A program made the position numbers and the translations under genes. A DNA stretch of 7,438 bases. Origin: Nitrospira sp. Lineage in GTDB: Bacteria > Nitrospirota > Nitrospiria > Nitrospirales > Nitrospiraceae. The notes beneath the pieces are model-generated. The model was not told the origin of the DNA, did no database searches, and saw only the letters and a program-made list of their open reading frames with translations. Numbering within the stretch: position 1 is the stretch's first letter; every line of letters begins with the position of its first letter. The stretch lies in contig JACOEF010000181.1 of NCBI GenBank assembly GCA_024998705.1, forward strand, positions 1-7,438. The letters run 5' to 3'. This document shows positions 1 to 6,243 of this stretch, in pieces.

Positions 1-33
1 ATTCGTTCGTCGCGCAGATGTACGGAGGAGCGG

Positions 34-609
34 CTATCGGCCGGCGGACTTTCTGAGTAGCTCTCGATCCTGTTCGATTTGGGAGGCCAACTGGTGAAGT
101 GCTTGTGTGGTGGCGTCGGTAATCGGGTCTTGATCAGAGGCCGTGACCCATCTCACTGAAGAGCCGAACGCTTGGCCTTCGGACGCGTAGGTCTTGAGAG
201 GAGCTTGGCCGGAAATGGATAGGTCGGTTTCAAGATGCACCCGGTACAGGTAGCGGTCAGGTGCCCGAAGTGTCAGCCACGCTTTGACAACCAGGCGTAG
301 GTCGGCGGGTTCCGTACCGATGGTGGTAAAGGTTTGGCGCTGTGCGAAATACTCGATGATGGCATGTTGCAAGTCTGCCGCCGGCCATTCAAGGAGGGTA
401 ATGCCCGGCATATGATCCGCCCCCTCTATGGCGAGGAACGGTACCTCGAGCTGCACCCTGGCAGGCAGCGTCGCGGGACTGTGTTCCTGTGGCATCGGGG
501 CGACGTGGATGTTGTGCACACACCCGGATGCCAGGAGAGCTGCAGAACACAACTGGATGGTCAGTCGATGCCTGATTCTCGACCTAGTTCGAAACATGCG
601 GCGTGTCAC
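34..609 (-). CDS. predicted lipoprotein of unknown function
   Basis: 191 residues from a GTG start. A basic N-terminus (several Arg and His) is followed by a short hydrophobic stretch and a lipobox-like LLASGC, with the lipidated Cys near residue 30, so it should be anchored in a membrane facing the periplasm. The mature part looks like a mixed alpha/beta domain with alternating beta-like segments around residues 100-130 and a charged C-terminal helix. I do not recognise the family; size and layout resemble small auxiliary outer-membrane lipoproteins, but that is only a resemblance. The GTG start overlaps the stop of the upstream gene by four bases (GTGA, 606-609), indicating translational coupling. 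An ATG four codons later (595-597), preceded by GGTGA at good spacing, is an equally credible start. Both starts give a signal peptide. The gene ends in TAG. Confidence 0.8.
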   Translation of the reverse strand: MTRRMFRTRSRIRHRLTIQLCSAALLASGCVHNIHVAPMPQEHSPATLPARVQLEVPFLAIEGADHMPGITLLEWPAADLQHAIIEYFAQRQTFTTIGTEPADLRLVVKAWLTLRAPDRYLYRVHLETDLSISGQAPLKTYASEGQAFGSSVRWVTASDQDPITDATTQALHQLASQIEQDRELLRKSAGR

Positions 610-1097
610 CGAGATTGTGAGGGGGGTGGAGGGTTGAGGATGTCCAAGTCGCGAATGGCTCGTGCCGCTTGCTCCCGGTAGGACCGTTCCGTCGAGCCCG
701 TGTAGGTATCAATGACACGCTGATAGGTTGCTCGGGATTGCGGATACTGTTTCTTTATCGAGAGGTATTGCCCCAAGGCCAACCAGTTTTGGGCCGCCGT
801 TTCATTGGCCGTCCGTAGGTCGGTCCATTCACGATCCACCTGGTTGGTTCCCGGCTGATTAACGCGTCGAGTGACGATCTCGCCCAACTGGGATGAGAGG
901 TGTTCGATGGCTTCGTTCTCTCGGACGGCGGCTGCCACGCGATCATGTTTCAAGTGATCGTAAAAGGCTTCGACATGATCCTTGATAGTGTCGGCGCGTT
1001 TCTCGTGGATGTCATGGGAGCAGTGCGCAAAGGTGAGGCCGATCATGAGCAACACCAAGCCCCGCCCTATCGAAGTTGTCAGTGAGCGAATCGCCAT
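606..1097 (-). CDS. predicted lipoprotein or exported helical protein with TPR-like segment
   Basis: 163 residues. The ATG at 1095-1097 is chosen over the longer frame (to 1115) because GAGGAGG lies five bases upstream of it, a near-ideal ribosome binding site. The N-terminus is a signal sequence: Arg residues, a hydrophobic core around residues 13-24, then LTFAHC with Cys26. The lipobox is imperfect because His occupies the -1 position, so lipidation is likely but not certain. The mature protein is almost wholly helical and charged. Residues 104-152 (WLALGQY then YPQSRATYQRVIDTY then EQAARAI) have the spacing of a tetratricopeptide-like helical hairpin, suggesting a protein-protein contact role in the envelope. 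A proline-rich tail closes it. Its TGA overlaps the GTG of the next lipoprotein gene, so the two are probably made together and may act together. No specific family recognised. Confidence 0.82.
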   Translation of the reverse strand: MAIRSLTTSIGRGLVLLMIGLTFAHCSHDIHEKRADTIKDHVEAFYDHLKHDRVAAAVRENEAIEHLSSQLGEIVTRRVNQPGTNQVDREWTDLRTANETAAQNWLALGQYLSIKKQYPQSRATYQRVIDTYTGSTERSYREQAARAIRDLDILNPPPPSQSR

Positions 1098-1197
1098 CGT
1101 TGCCTCCTCGGTCATGCGGATCTGGTGCGCCGACGTTGTCTGTTCGATGTCGCGATCCTACCCTAGAGGCGCTGGAAAGGCGAGACCACAGTCGAAA

Positions 1198-3231
1198 CTA
1201 CGACACAGACTTGAAGAACAGCACAGAGAGCGGTGGCAAGGTCAGGGTCAATGAGTGTGATCGTTCATGGGCTGGAATGGGCTCTGCGGTTACGCGACCG
1301 AGATTTCCGAGTCCGGTTCCGCCGTAGATCGACGCGTCACTGTTCAGGAGTTCTTTCCAATACCCGCCGTGCGGGACACCGATGCGATAGTGCAGTCGTG
1401 GAACCGGTGTAAAGTTGCAGACGACGGCGATGTGTTGTCCCGGTCTGCGGCCATGGCGTAAGAGGCTGATGATCCCCGCATCCACATCCTGACAATCGAT
1501 CCACTCGAATCCTCGCCGGTCGAAATCGAACTCATGCAGGGCCGGTTCGGCGCGGTAGAGCTGGTTGAGGTCGGCGACCCATCGTTGCAGACCTTGGTGA
1601 GGCGGGTATTGGAGCAGGTTCCAATCAATGCTGTCGTCGTGGGCCCATTCCCGCCACTGACCGATCTCGCCGCCCATGAAAATCAGTTTCTTCGCCGCCT
1701 GCGCATACATGTAGCCGAACAGCGCGCGCAGATTGGCGAATTTCTGCCAATCGTCGCCTGGCATCTTCCCTAGGAGCGAGCCCTTCCCGTGGACGACTTC
1801 GTCGTGGGACAGGGGCAACAGGAAGTTCTCCTGGAAAGCGTACAGCATGCGGAACGTAAGATTGCGGTGGTGGTGTTTGCGGTACACGGGATCCAGTGCC
1901 ATGTATTCCAGTGTGTCATGCATCCATCCCATATCCCATTTCATGCCGAAGCCCAATCCGCCGGCGTATGTTGGTCGTGAGACGGATGGCCACGATGTGG
2001 ATTCTTCCGCAAAGGTCTGCACATCCGGATGGCGGCGATAGACTTCTTCGTTGAGTTGGCGCAAGAAGGTGATGGCCTCCAAGTTTTCCCGGCCGCCGTG
2101 GCGGTTGGGAATCCATTCGCCTTCCTTTCGCGAATAGTCGAGATACAACATGGAGGCCACGGCATCCACTCGCAGCCCGTCGGCATGGTATTGCTCCAGC
2201 CAGAAGAGCGCGCTGCTGATGAGAAAACTTCGCACTTCGTTGCGACTGTAGTTGAACACCGCCGTCCCCCAATCGGGGTGGAAGCCCTGACGGGGATCCG
2301 CATGCTCAAAGAGATGGCTGCCGTCGAATCGGCTCAGCCCGTGCTCGTCGGTCGGAAAGTGTGAAGGGACCCAATCCAGAATCACTCCGATGCGGTGCTG
2401 GTGGAGCTGATCGATCAGGAACATGAGGTCTTGCGGCGTCCCATAGTTGGCGGAGGGGGCAAAGTATCCGGTCGTTTGATACCCCCAGGAGCCGAAGAAG
2501 GGATGGTCCATCAGGGGGAGGAACTCCACGTGAGTGAAGCCCAATCGCTGCACATAGTCGATCAGTTTCGGCGCGGCTTCGCGATAGCTGAGGGAGCGGT
2601 TGCCTTCGCCGGGAACCCGCATCCACGAGCCCAGATGCACTTCGTAAATGCTGATCGGAGCATCCAGCGCATTGTGCTGCGCGCGAGTGTGCATCCAGTC
2701 GTGATCCTGCCAGGTGTAATCAAGGCTCCAGACCACGGAGGCGGATTTCGGCGGAGTTTCGTTCAGTGTGGCAAACGGGTCTGTCTTGATGAGCACCGCG
2801 CCGTGATGCCGTGATCGGATGTGAAATTTGTACAGAGTGCCGGTTCCCACCCCAGGGACGAACCCCTCCCAAATGCCTGAAAAGTGACAGGGGTGGAGAG
2901 GGTGGCGAGTGGGATCCCAATGGTTGAAGGTCCCGAAGACTGAGACCTGCTCAGCTTCCGGTGCCCACACCGCAAAGTAGGTGCCTTCGATACCCTGGAA
3001 GGTTGCGGGATGTGCCCCCAGTTTGTCGTAGAGGTGGAAGTGCGACCCTTCGTTAAAGAGATGCAGGTCATCCGCCGAGAGCAGACTGCACGCGTCGGCC
3101 GGGAGGTTCGTTGTTTGCGAGCCCGGAGTAAGCGGTTCGTCGGGGCGATGATGTGCACGGGGATCCACAGGTGCAGAGTACTGTGATTGAGGGCACATCG
3201 TCAATTGGCCAGCTGTCCGAGGAGTCGGCAA
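1198..3231 (-). CDS. glgB: 1,4-alpha-glucan branching enzyme (GH13)
   Basis: Cytoplasmic enzyme that cuts an alpha-1,4-glucan chain and transfers it to make an alpha-1,6 branch during glycogen synthesis (EC 2.4.1.18). Using the 677-residue frame, an N-terminal CBM48-like beta domain covers about residues 65-160, the GH13 barrel about 190-560, and an all-beta C-terminal domain about 570-677. YEVHLGSW (196-203) and the long GGRENLEAI and MGWMHDT motifs are typical of bacterial GlgB. The catalytic triad is intact: nucleophile Asp356 in GLRVDAV, acid/base Glu409 in FAEEST, and Asp477 in LSHDEV, matching E. coli Asp405, Glu458 and Asp526. It is about 50 residues shorter than E. coli GlgB (728), mainly at the N-terminus, so the extra N1 domain is absent, as in many short-form enzymes. 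The start is uncertain: TTG at 3231 and ATG at 3196-3198 both lack a strong ribosome binding site; the conserved part begins well after either. No other glg gene is in the window. Confidence 0.97.
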   Translation of the reverse strand: MPTPRTAGQLTMCPQSQYSAPVDPRAHHRPDEPLTPGSQTTNLPADACSLLSADDLHLFNEGSHFHLYDKLGAHPATFQGIEGTYFAVWAPEAEQVSVFGTFNHWDPTRHPLHPCHFSGIWEGFVPGVGTGTLYKFHIRSRHHGAVLIKTDPFATLNETPPKSASVVWSLDYTWQDHDWMHTRAQHNALDAPISIYEVHLGSWMRVPGEGNRSLSYREAAPKLIDYVQRLGFTHVEFLPLMDHPFFGSWGYQTTGYFAPSANYGTPQDLMFLIDQLHQHRIGVILDWVPSHFPTDEHGLSRFDGSHLFEHADPRQGFHPDWGTAVFNYSRNEVRSFLISSALFWLEQYHADGLRVDAVASMLYLDYSRKEGEWIPNRHGGRENLEAITFLRQLNEEVYRRHPDVQTFAEESTSWPSVSRPTYAGGLGFGMKWDMGWMHDTLEYMALDPVYRKHHHRNLTFRMLYAFQENFLLPLSHDEVVHGKGSLLGKMPGDDWQKFANLRALFGYMYAQAAKKLIFMGGEIGQWREWAHDDSIDWNLLQYPPHQGLQRWVADLNQLYRAEPALHEFDFDRRGFEWIDCQDVDAGIISLLRHGRRPGQHIAVVCNFTPVPRLHYRIGVPHGGYWKELLNSDASIYGGTGLGNLGRVTAEPIPAHERSHSLTLTLPPLSVLFFKSVS

Positions 3232-3261
3232 TTTTTCCGAAGGCAGGAGTCAGGCAGACTA

Positions 3262-3291
3262 GTGACACCTCTCAATCAAGTATGGTATGAA
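3262..3291 (+). promoter_or_regulatory. candidate promoter of the tRNA-Glu gene
   Basis: GTGACA (3262-3267, one mismatch to TTGACA) and TATGAA (3286-3291, two mismatches to TATAAT) are separated by 18 bases. Transcription would begin near 3298, about 20 bases before the mature 5' end of the tRNA, which suits a tRNA leader. The site lies in the short divergent gap between glgB and the tRNA. This is a consensus match read by eye only. Confidence 0.35.
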
Positions 3292-3317
3292 TCAACCCGC
3301 TTGTACGGATTCTCTTC

Positions 3318-3395
3318 GTCCCCATCGTCTAGCCTGGCCTAGGACATTGCCCTTTCAAGGCAGTAACACGGGTTCAAATCCCGTTGGGGACACCA
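3318..3395 (+). tRNA. tRNA-Glu (anticodon TTC)
   Basis: A complete cloverleaf can be drawn. The seven-base acceptor stem is GTCCCCA paired with TGGGGAC (3385-3391). A D-arm follows, and the anticodon arm TTGCC-CTTTCAA-GGCAG gives anticodon TTC, reading GAA/GAG. The T-arm is ACGGG-TTCAAAT-CCCGT. The discriminator base is A (3392) and the CCA end is encoded (3393-3395). The overall sequence closely follows known bacterial tRNA-Glu(UUC), including the GTCTAG start of the D-arm. It is transcribed away from glgB. I found no second copy of its 3' end in the window, so there is no sign of an element integrated here. Confidence 0.96.
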
Positions 3396-3457
3396 CACCA
3401 ATCCACAGCACCGCTCTCAGGCTAGCGCTTCATTATTCGGTATGCCGATTCACAGGG

Positions 3458-3481
3458 CCGACCGTAGCTAGCTACGGTCGG
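3458..3481. repeat. perfect 24-bp palindrome downstream of tRNA-Glu
   Basis: The half-site CCGACCGTAGCT is followed immediately by its exact reverse complement, 12 + 12 bases with no mismatch, centred between 3469 and 3470. As RNA it would fold into a ten-pair stem with a four-base CTAG loop. It begins 62 bases after the tRNA CCA end. It could help end the tRNA transcript, but no T-run follows on the + strand, so it is not a standard intrinsic terminator. A dyad-symmetric protein binding site is the other simple reading. Confidence 0.6.
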
Positions 3482-3705
3482 TGAGGTTCGACGCGTGTGG
3501 TTCTATTACACCGAACCCATGCCGCTCCGCATCACTAAACCTTTCTCCGTTGTTTCCGAAGCATACATGAGAGAATTCTCCAGCCGTCAGCCATGCACAC
3601 TGGGCCAGATTCGAGCGAGGTTTCAACGGCTCATAAAGGTGATGGTGAGAGACAAAGCAGTAGGGGCTCTCCAAAGCTTACCCTAGGGCACAGATCCGGG
3701 AGGGG

Positions 3706-3921
3706 CTAAAGGTTCTGTAACCGGAGCTTCCCATCCGCATACGCGACCGCTTCTTCCTCGGCCTCACGCCCTACCCGACGCATCTGAAGTGCCTCAGTCA
3801 CGTAGTGTCTGGTGAATTTCTTGATTTTGGCCAGTACATTTTTGCAGTCTTTCACGTGTTCTTCACGTGTTGATTGCGGCAGGATGCGGTAAGATCCATC
3901 CCCTGCATGATCAGGGTCCAT
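3706..3921 (-). CDS. possible small charged helical protein, doubtful
   Basis: 71 codons from an ATG at 3919-3921 to TAG. The C-terminal 50 residues are strongly helical and charged, with KNVLAKIKKFTRHYVTEAL followed by an Arg/Glu-rich stretch including REAEEEAVAYADGKLRL, which looks more like protein than the usual shadow frame. Against it, the only ribosome-binding-like sequence is a weak GAGAGA, and its first codons overlap the start of the nuclease gene on the other strand. The frame continues open upstream, antisense to the nuclease, but that part looks like a shadow. It could be a genuine small gene, the remnant of one, or chance. Family not recognised. Confidence 0.25.
   Translation of the reverse strand: MDPDHAGDGSYRILPQSTREEHVKDCKNVLAKIKKFTRHYVTEALQMRRVGREAEEEAVAYADGKLRLQNL
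3851..3871. promoter_or_regulatory. tandem repeat of TTCACGTGTT, possible operator
   Basis: Two identical ten-base copies (3851-3860 and 3862-3871) are separated by one C, so the period is 11 bases, about one turn of DNA. Each contains the palindrome CACGTG. The second copy ends 35 bases before the nuclease ATG. Same-face spacing of symmetric sites upstream of a gene is what a cooperative repressor or activator site looks like, but no promoter elements around it are clear. Confidence 0.35.
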
Positions 3922-4389
3922 GCGGTTAGTCTCTCTACAGCAATTCTCTGCTGGCCGGATTCCGGCCAAAGCCAGGTCTACGTTCATTTCGACCAGGCTG
4001 TGTCTCACACCTGCTACGATGGGGATACCTGCATGAGAAGCCTGCCCGGGATTCACCCGCTTGTTGGGGACCATATTCCTGTCCGATACGCCGGCACTGA
4101 TACCTCGGAGATGAAAGGGCAATGTGAACCCGAGCAACAGTTGGCTCGGCAAGCGCGAGCCCTTGTCCGCTCTGCCCTCAATCGAGCCGAAGCGAAACAT
4201 CTGCGCACAGCCAGCCAAGATCAATATTGCAGGATTGATGCACCTGTGCTCGCCGACGGTCAGGGCCTGTATAAGATTCTGATAGGCGAGGGCCAGGCTG
4301 TGTGCTATGACCGAGGGATAACAACAAAAGATTGGTGCGCAGGGATTGGGGGCGAGGCTCGTGGAATGTTTGGTGGAGGCGGGCAATGA
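3907..4389 (+). CDS. small exported staphylococcal nuclease (SNase/TNase)-like protein
   Basis: 160 residues from ATG. Residues 1-23 form a short, modest signal peptide (hydrophobic core AVSLSTAILCW), so the protein is probably periplasmic or secreted. The rest matches the SNase fold that cleaves DNA and RNA with calcium in the Staphylococcus enzyme: YDGDT (37-41), IPVRYAGTDTSE (57-68), the helix around residues 74-95, QYCRIDAPVLADG (106-118), then LIGEGQAVCYD and a final KDWC. Known catalytic positions are kept: Arg60, Glu68 and Arg109 correspond to Staphylococcus Arg35, Glu43 and Arg87; Asp40 and Asp65 correspond to metal ligands Asp21 and Asp40. The usual DTPE motif reads DTSE. Five Cys in the mature part may form disulfides. 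A TTG at 3874 is an alternative start; neither has a clear ribosome binding site. Its TGA overlaps the ATG of the zinc-ribbon gene, which supports this strand over the long antisense frame. Confidence 0.82.
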   Translation: MIRVHAVSLSTAILCWPDSGQSQVYVHFDQAVSHTCYDGDTCMRSLPGIHPLVGDHIPVRYAGTDTSEMKGQCEPEQQLARQARALVRSALNRAEAKHLRTASQDQYCRIDAPVLADGQGLYKILIGEGQAVCYDRGITTKDWCAGIGGEARGMFGGGGQ

Positions 4390-4562
4390 CGCGCGGGGAA
4401 CCCTTATACTACTGTCCCATTTGCCGGACTCCTGTCGTGCCCGAACGCCTTCTGCTCAGGCCAGACGCTCCTAAGAGGCGTGGAGCTCCTCCGCGGCCTG
4501 AGTGGCACTGCAACGAATGCGGCCGAACCTTCGCCCCGGATTACTTCGACGCACCGCCCTAG
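4386..4562 (+). CDS. small zinc-ribbon protein
   Basis: 58 residues. Two CxxC knuckles, Cys10-Pro-Ile-Cys13 and Cys42-Asn-Glu-Cys45, separated by 28 residues, make a four-cysteine zinc ribbon. The linker is basic and proline-rich (DAPKRRGAPPRPEW), and the tail is short and acidic. There is no signal peptide, so it should stay in the cytoplasm. The ATG at 4386 is supported by GGAGG (4376-4380) five bases upstream and by the ATGA overlap with the nuclease stop. A longer in-frame start at 4332 is inside the nuclease gene and unlikely. Translational coupling means the two proteins are made together, although one seems exported and the other not. A nucleic-acid or protein contact role is typical of such ribbons, but nothing specific can be assigned. 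Confidence 0.78.
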   Translation: MTRGEPLYYCPICRTPVVPERLLLRPDAPKRRGAPPRPEWHCNECGRTFAPDYFDAPP

Positions 4563-4976
4563 CGAAGGATTCGAGACTCGGAGCGATGGAGGAGGAAGCG
4601 CGGCAAGCAGGATATGTATCAATGAGAGCAGGATCTTCATGCGGCGTCCTCGTGCCATATGGGAATGAGAGGCAATTGAAGCAGGGTTATGTGCGCTGCC
4701 TGCTTGTCAGACAAGACAGGTTGGAGTGTGCTCGAAGGGAAGTGCCATCCTCTCCGAGTCAGATGAGCATCTCGACTGTTTGGCGGTGACCGAGCAGCCG
4801 ATCCAGGTCTCAAGTCGGTCTGCTAGGCAGCCGTTACGGCCTCAACCACAAGCGGGTAGTGGGGCCAATAGATCGAATTTTCAAAAATGCTGGGGGCTGG
4901 ATTCAGCGGGGTTTATACTGCCCTAGTGAGGCGTGGCTTCAGTCAGAATCACTCCACGATCTATGAGGGGGCAGGC
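4563..4976 (+). other. stretch without a confident gene
   Basis: No frame here combines a sensible start, ribosome binding site and protein-like composition. A 68-codon frame beginning with the ATG at 4586 has only GGAG two bases ahead, too close to work well. An imperfect hairpin at about 4699-4720 (CTTGTC-A-GACAAG with a bulged CCTG/CAGG base) could slow or end transcription from the nuclease pair, but has no T-run. TATACT at 4914-4919 is a possible -10 element for the membrane-protein gene at 4977, without a convincing -35. Confidence 0.45.
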
Positions 4977-5207
4977 ATGCTGAAAATACTTGCGCATTGG
5001 CCCATGGTCACTATCACCTCGCTGTGGGTCACTTCACTGATCGCCATTTTATTGTTCGTTCCCGACCACCAACGGTATCACCACCGAGTTGAAAAGATGG
5101 AAATGCTATTGCGCGCGAACTGTGCGCAATGGAATGTGATCAAGGATCCTCCCTTTATTCCCGTCCACCAACTGCTCGTCACACAATGCCTTCCGCCCAG
5201 GGTGTGA
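4977..5207 (+). CDS. small single-pass membrane protein of unknown function
   Basis: 76 residues. One strong membrane segment at about residues 8-29 (core MVTITSLWVTSLIAILLFV) is followed by an Arg/His-rich stretch (DHQRYHHRVEKMEMLLR, 30-46) and a tail with Cys49 and Cys71. The His/Arg-rich side would by the positive-inside rule stay in the cytoplasm, placing the N-terminus outside; Lys3 and His7 make this uncertain. The ATG at 4977 is chosen because GAGGGGG lies just upstream. An earlier in-frame start at 4887 would add 30 residues of low protein character. It stands alone: the nuclease pair ends more than 400 bases before it, and the locus to its right is convergent. Not recognised. Confidence 0.6.
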   Translation: MLKILAHWPMVTITSLWVTSLIAILLFVPDHQRYHHRVEKMEMLLRANCAQWNVIKDPPFIPVHQLLVTQCLPPRV

Positions 5208-5293
5208 GAGTATGCCGCTGGTGGCGAGTGTCGCGGTGTGAACACCATATCCAATAGTCTGCACGAGCTGGTCTGCCGACGGCTCGATCCTGC

Positions 5294-5570
5294 TCAAACA
5301 CACTCCACGTTAACGCGTTGCTGAATCGGTCCGCCGACTTCTTCCGGCTGCTCAATCACCCGCAGTCGAGCAAGCATGTCGGGCGCGGCTTTCGATGCGA
5401 CCTCTGCTGCCCGTTCAAACAGCGTCGGCCATTTCCTGCCATGTGTTTTGATAGATGTCGATTTCTTTTCAACTAGTGAAGTTCTAAACGACTCACGTAT
5501 GAACCGTGACGGCCAGATCCGTTCGCGCGTGGAGGGCACGCCACTGATCCCCAAGAGCAGCGTCTGCCAT
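5294..5570 (-). pseudogene. frameshifted remnant of a small gene downstream of the lipocalin
   Basis: Protein-like pieces lie in order in different frames. First, an ATG at 5568-5570, sharing one base with the lipocalin stop (TGATG), opens a 25-codon piece beginning MADAALGDQWRALHART that hits TGA. After three in-frame stops, the same frame resumes with KEIDIYQNTWQEMADA. One base off, it continues as LFERAAEVASKAAPDMLARL, then RVIEQPEEVGGPIQQRVNVECV broken only by the final TGA. Joined, these would make a protein of about 90 residues. The end has a helix followed by two strands, loosely like dodecin, but I do not claim that family. The tail can also be read as an 86-codon frame from a TTG at 5554, whose first 40 residues look meaningless. 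Several frame changes point to decay rather than one sequencing error. Confidence 0.55.
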
Positions 5571-6028
5571 CAAGACCGTCTGGTGCGAATAAGGTCTGTA
5601 ACCGGGAACCCCCAGTTTTTGGCTTGGGCGACGAGGCGCTGGTAGGTGGTTTCCTCGAGCTGAGGTGTTCGCGAGAGAATCCAGAGAAATCGGCGATCGG
5701 GCGTGCCGACCATTGCGGTTTGGTATTCCGGATCAAGCGCAAGAATCCAATAGTTCCCTTCACGTGACGAACCGAAGAGCCATGCGAAGAAGTTGTCGAA
5801 GACCACGGTGAGTCGTGCGTTGGTTGCGGGATCGATCACTGTTGCCACACCATCCACTTGGTCCACTCCACCGCTGTCCGTCACGCACTCGTTGTGGACC
5901 CCGAGGGTGCCGTCGGGCCGGTTGGTATACAGCGCTGTGGAGTTGAAGCAGTGCCGTTGAAACCACATCGGCAATCGGGCGATCTCGTGCCATGTTCCCG
6001 CATAACGGGCGAGATCTACCGAAGTCAC
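5570..6028 (-). CDS. blc: lipocalin domain (Blc family), cut off from its signal peptide by an amber codon
   Basis: 152 residues counted from GTG at 6026-6028. This is a bacterial lipocalin, a beta-barrel that in E. coli Blc is an outer-membrane lipoprotein binding fatty acids or lysophospholipids. Conserved features: the opening GTWHEIARLP (11-20), with the invariant Gly and Trp; WFQRHCFNSTALY; NYWILALDPEYQTAMVG (92-108); the LWILSRTP signature (115-122); and the closing helix TYQRLVAQAKNWGF with LIRT. All secondary structure elements appear present. The GTG has no ribosome binding site and sits seven codons after an in-frame TAG (6047-6049); upstream of that TAG the same frame encodes a lipoprotein signal peptide (6050-6169). 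The full ancestral gene would be 199 codons plus stop. As read, the domain is either not made, made weakly from GTG in the cytoplasm, or made by stop readthrough. Confidence 0.88.
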   Translation of the reverse strand: MTSVDLARYAGTWHEIARLPMWFQRHCFNSTALYTNRPDGTLGVHNECVTDSGGVDQVDGVATVIDPATNARLTVVFDNFFAWLFGSSREGNYWILALDPEYQTAMVGTPDRRFLWILSRTPQLEETTYQRLVAQAKNWGFPVTDLIRTRRS

Positions 6029-6046
6029 TGTCGATAGGGGATCTTT

Positions 6047-6169
6047 CTAATCCACGCTGGCACATGCTGTCACGGCAAGGCAGAGTGCCGAAACCGCCAA
6101 CGTCGTGCTCACTCTGGTCCAGCTATCTACCAAGCCTCGCCCCCGCAATTTATCAATCGAGGTGTCCAT
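6047..6169 (-). pseudogene. detached lipoprotein signal peptide of the lipocalin gene, ending in a premature TAG
   Basis: Forty codons from an ATG at 6167-6169 to TAG at 6047-6049. The peptide has a basic region (DKLRGRG), a hydrophobic core (STTLAVSALCLAVTAC) and a lipobox VTAC at residues 33-36, followed by ASVD and the stop. After the stop the frame continues KDPLST directly into the lipocalin domain, with no shift: 6169 and 6028 are 141 bases, 47 codons, apart. A single base change, for example CAG to TAG or TAC/TCG to TAG, explains the break. The start has only a weak ribosome binding site; in-frame TTG and GTG codons further in are alternatives. Together with the domain at 5570-6028 it forms one broken gene. 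Confidence 0.75.
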
Positions 6170-6243
6170 AGTGTGCAGGTGGGGTGTGTTGCAAGGATGC
6201 GCTCCGTGAGATCGTCGGCTCGAGCCGTCAGAGCGTTGGTTTC

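Larger units (their letters stand above)
3396..3873. other. stretch without a confident gene between tRNA-Glu and the nuclease gene
   Basis: It holds the 24-bp palindrome and, near its right end, the tandem CACGTG repeat. Two short frames of 63 to 68 codons run in opposite directions across 3468-3686; neither has a good ribosome binding site, a recognisable motif or a convincing composition. A third frame on the - strand (3706-3921) is more protein-like and is listed separately. The sequence directly after the tRNA is not obviously phage- or transposon-derived. Confidence 0.5.

Noticed and set aside
3468..3686. Opposed frames of 63-68 codons after the palindrome
   Set aside because: Neither has a convincing start or composition, and they contradict each other.
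3318..3700. Integration site or genomic island at tRNA-Glu
   Set aside because: No integrase and no repeat of the tRNA 3' end occur in the window; a small CACCA-CACCA duplication at the CCA end is too short to count.
3922..4386. Long - strand frame antisense to the nuclease gene
   Set aside because: The + strand shows a recognisable SNase fold with catalytic residues and an ATGA-coupled neighbour; the antisense product has no motif or start signal, so it is a shadow apart from the 3706-3921 end listed separately.
4699..4720. Intrinsic terminator of the nuclease pair
   Set aside because: The stem is interrupted by a bulge and no T-run follows.
4586..4789. 68-codon + strand frame after the zinc-ribbon gene
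   Set aside because: The ribosome binding site is too close to the ATG, the composition is not protein-like and no motif is seen.
6047..6049. Genome-wide amber recoding or pyrrolysine/selenocysteine-like readthrough
   Set aside because: Other genes in the window end normally in TAG and no recoding element was visible after the codon; a simple mutation is the shorter explanation.
6216..6227. 12-bp palindrome CGGCTCGAGCCG as an operator or terminator
   Set aside because: Short, GC-rich and expected by chance at this scale; no T-run follows on either strand.
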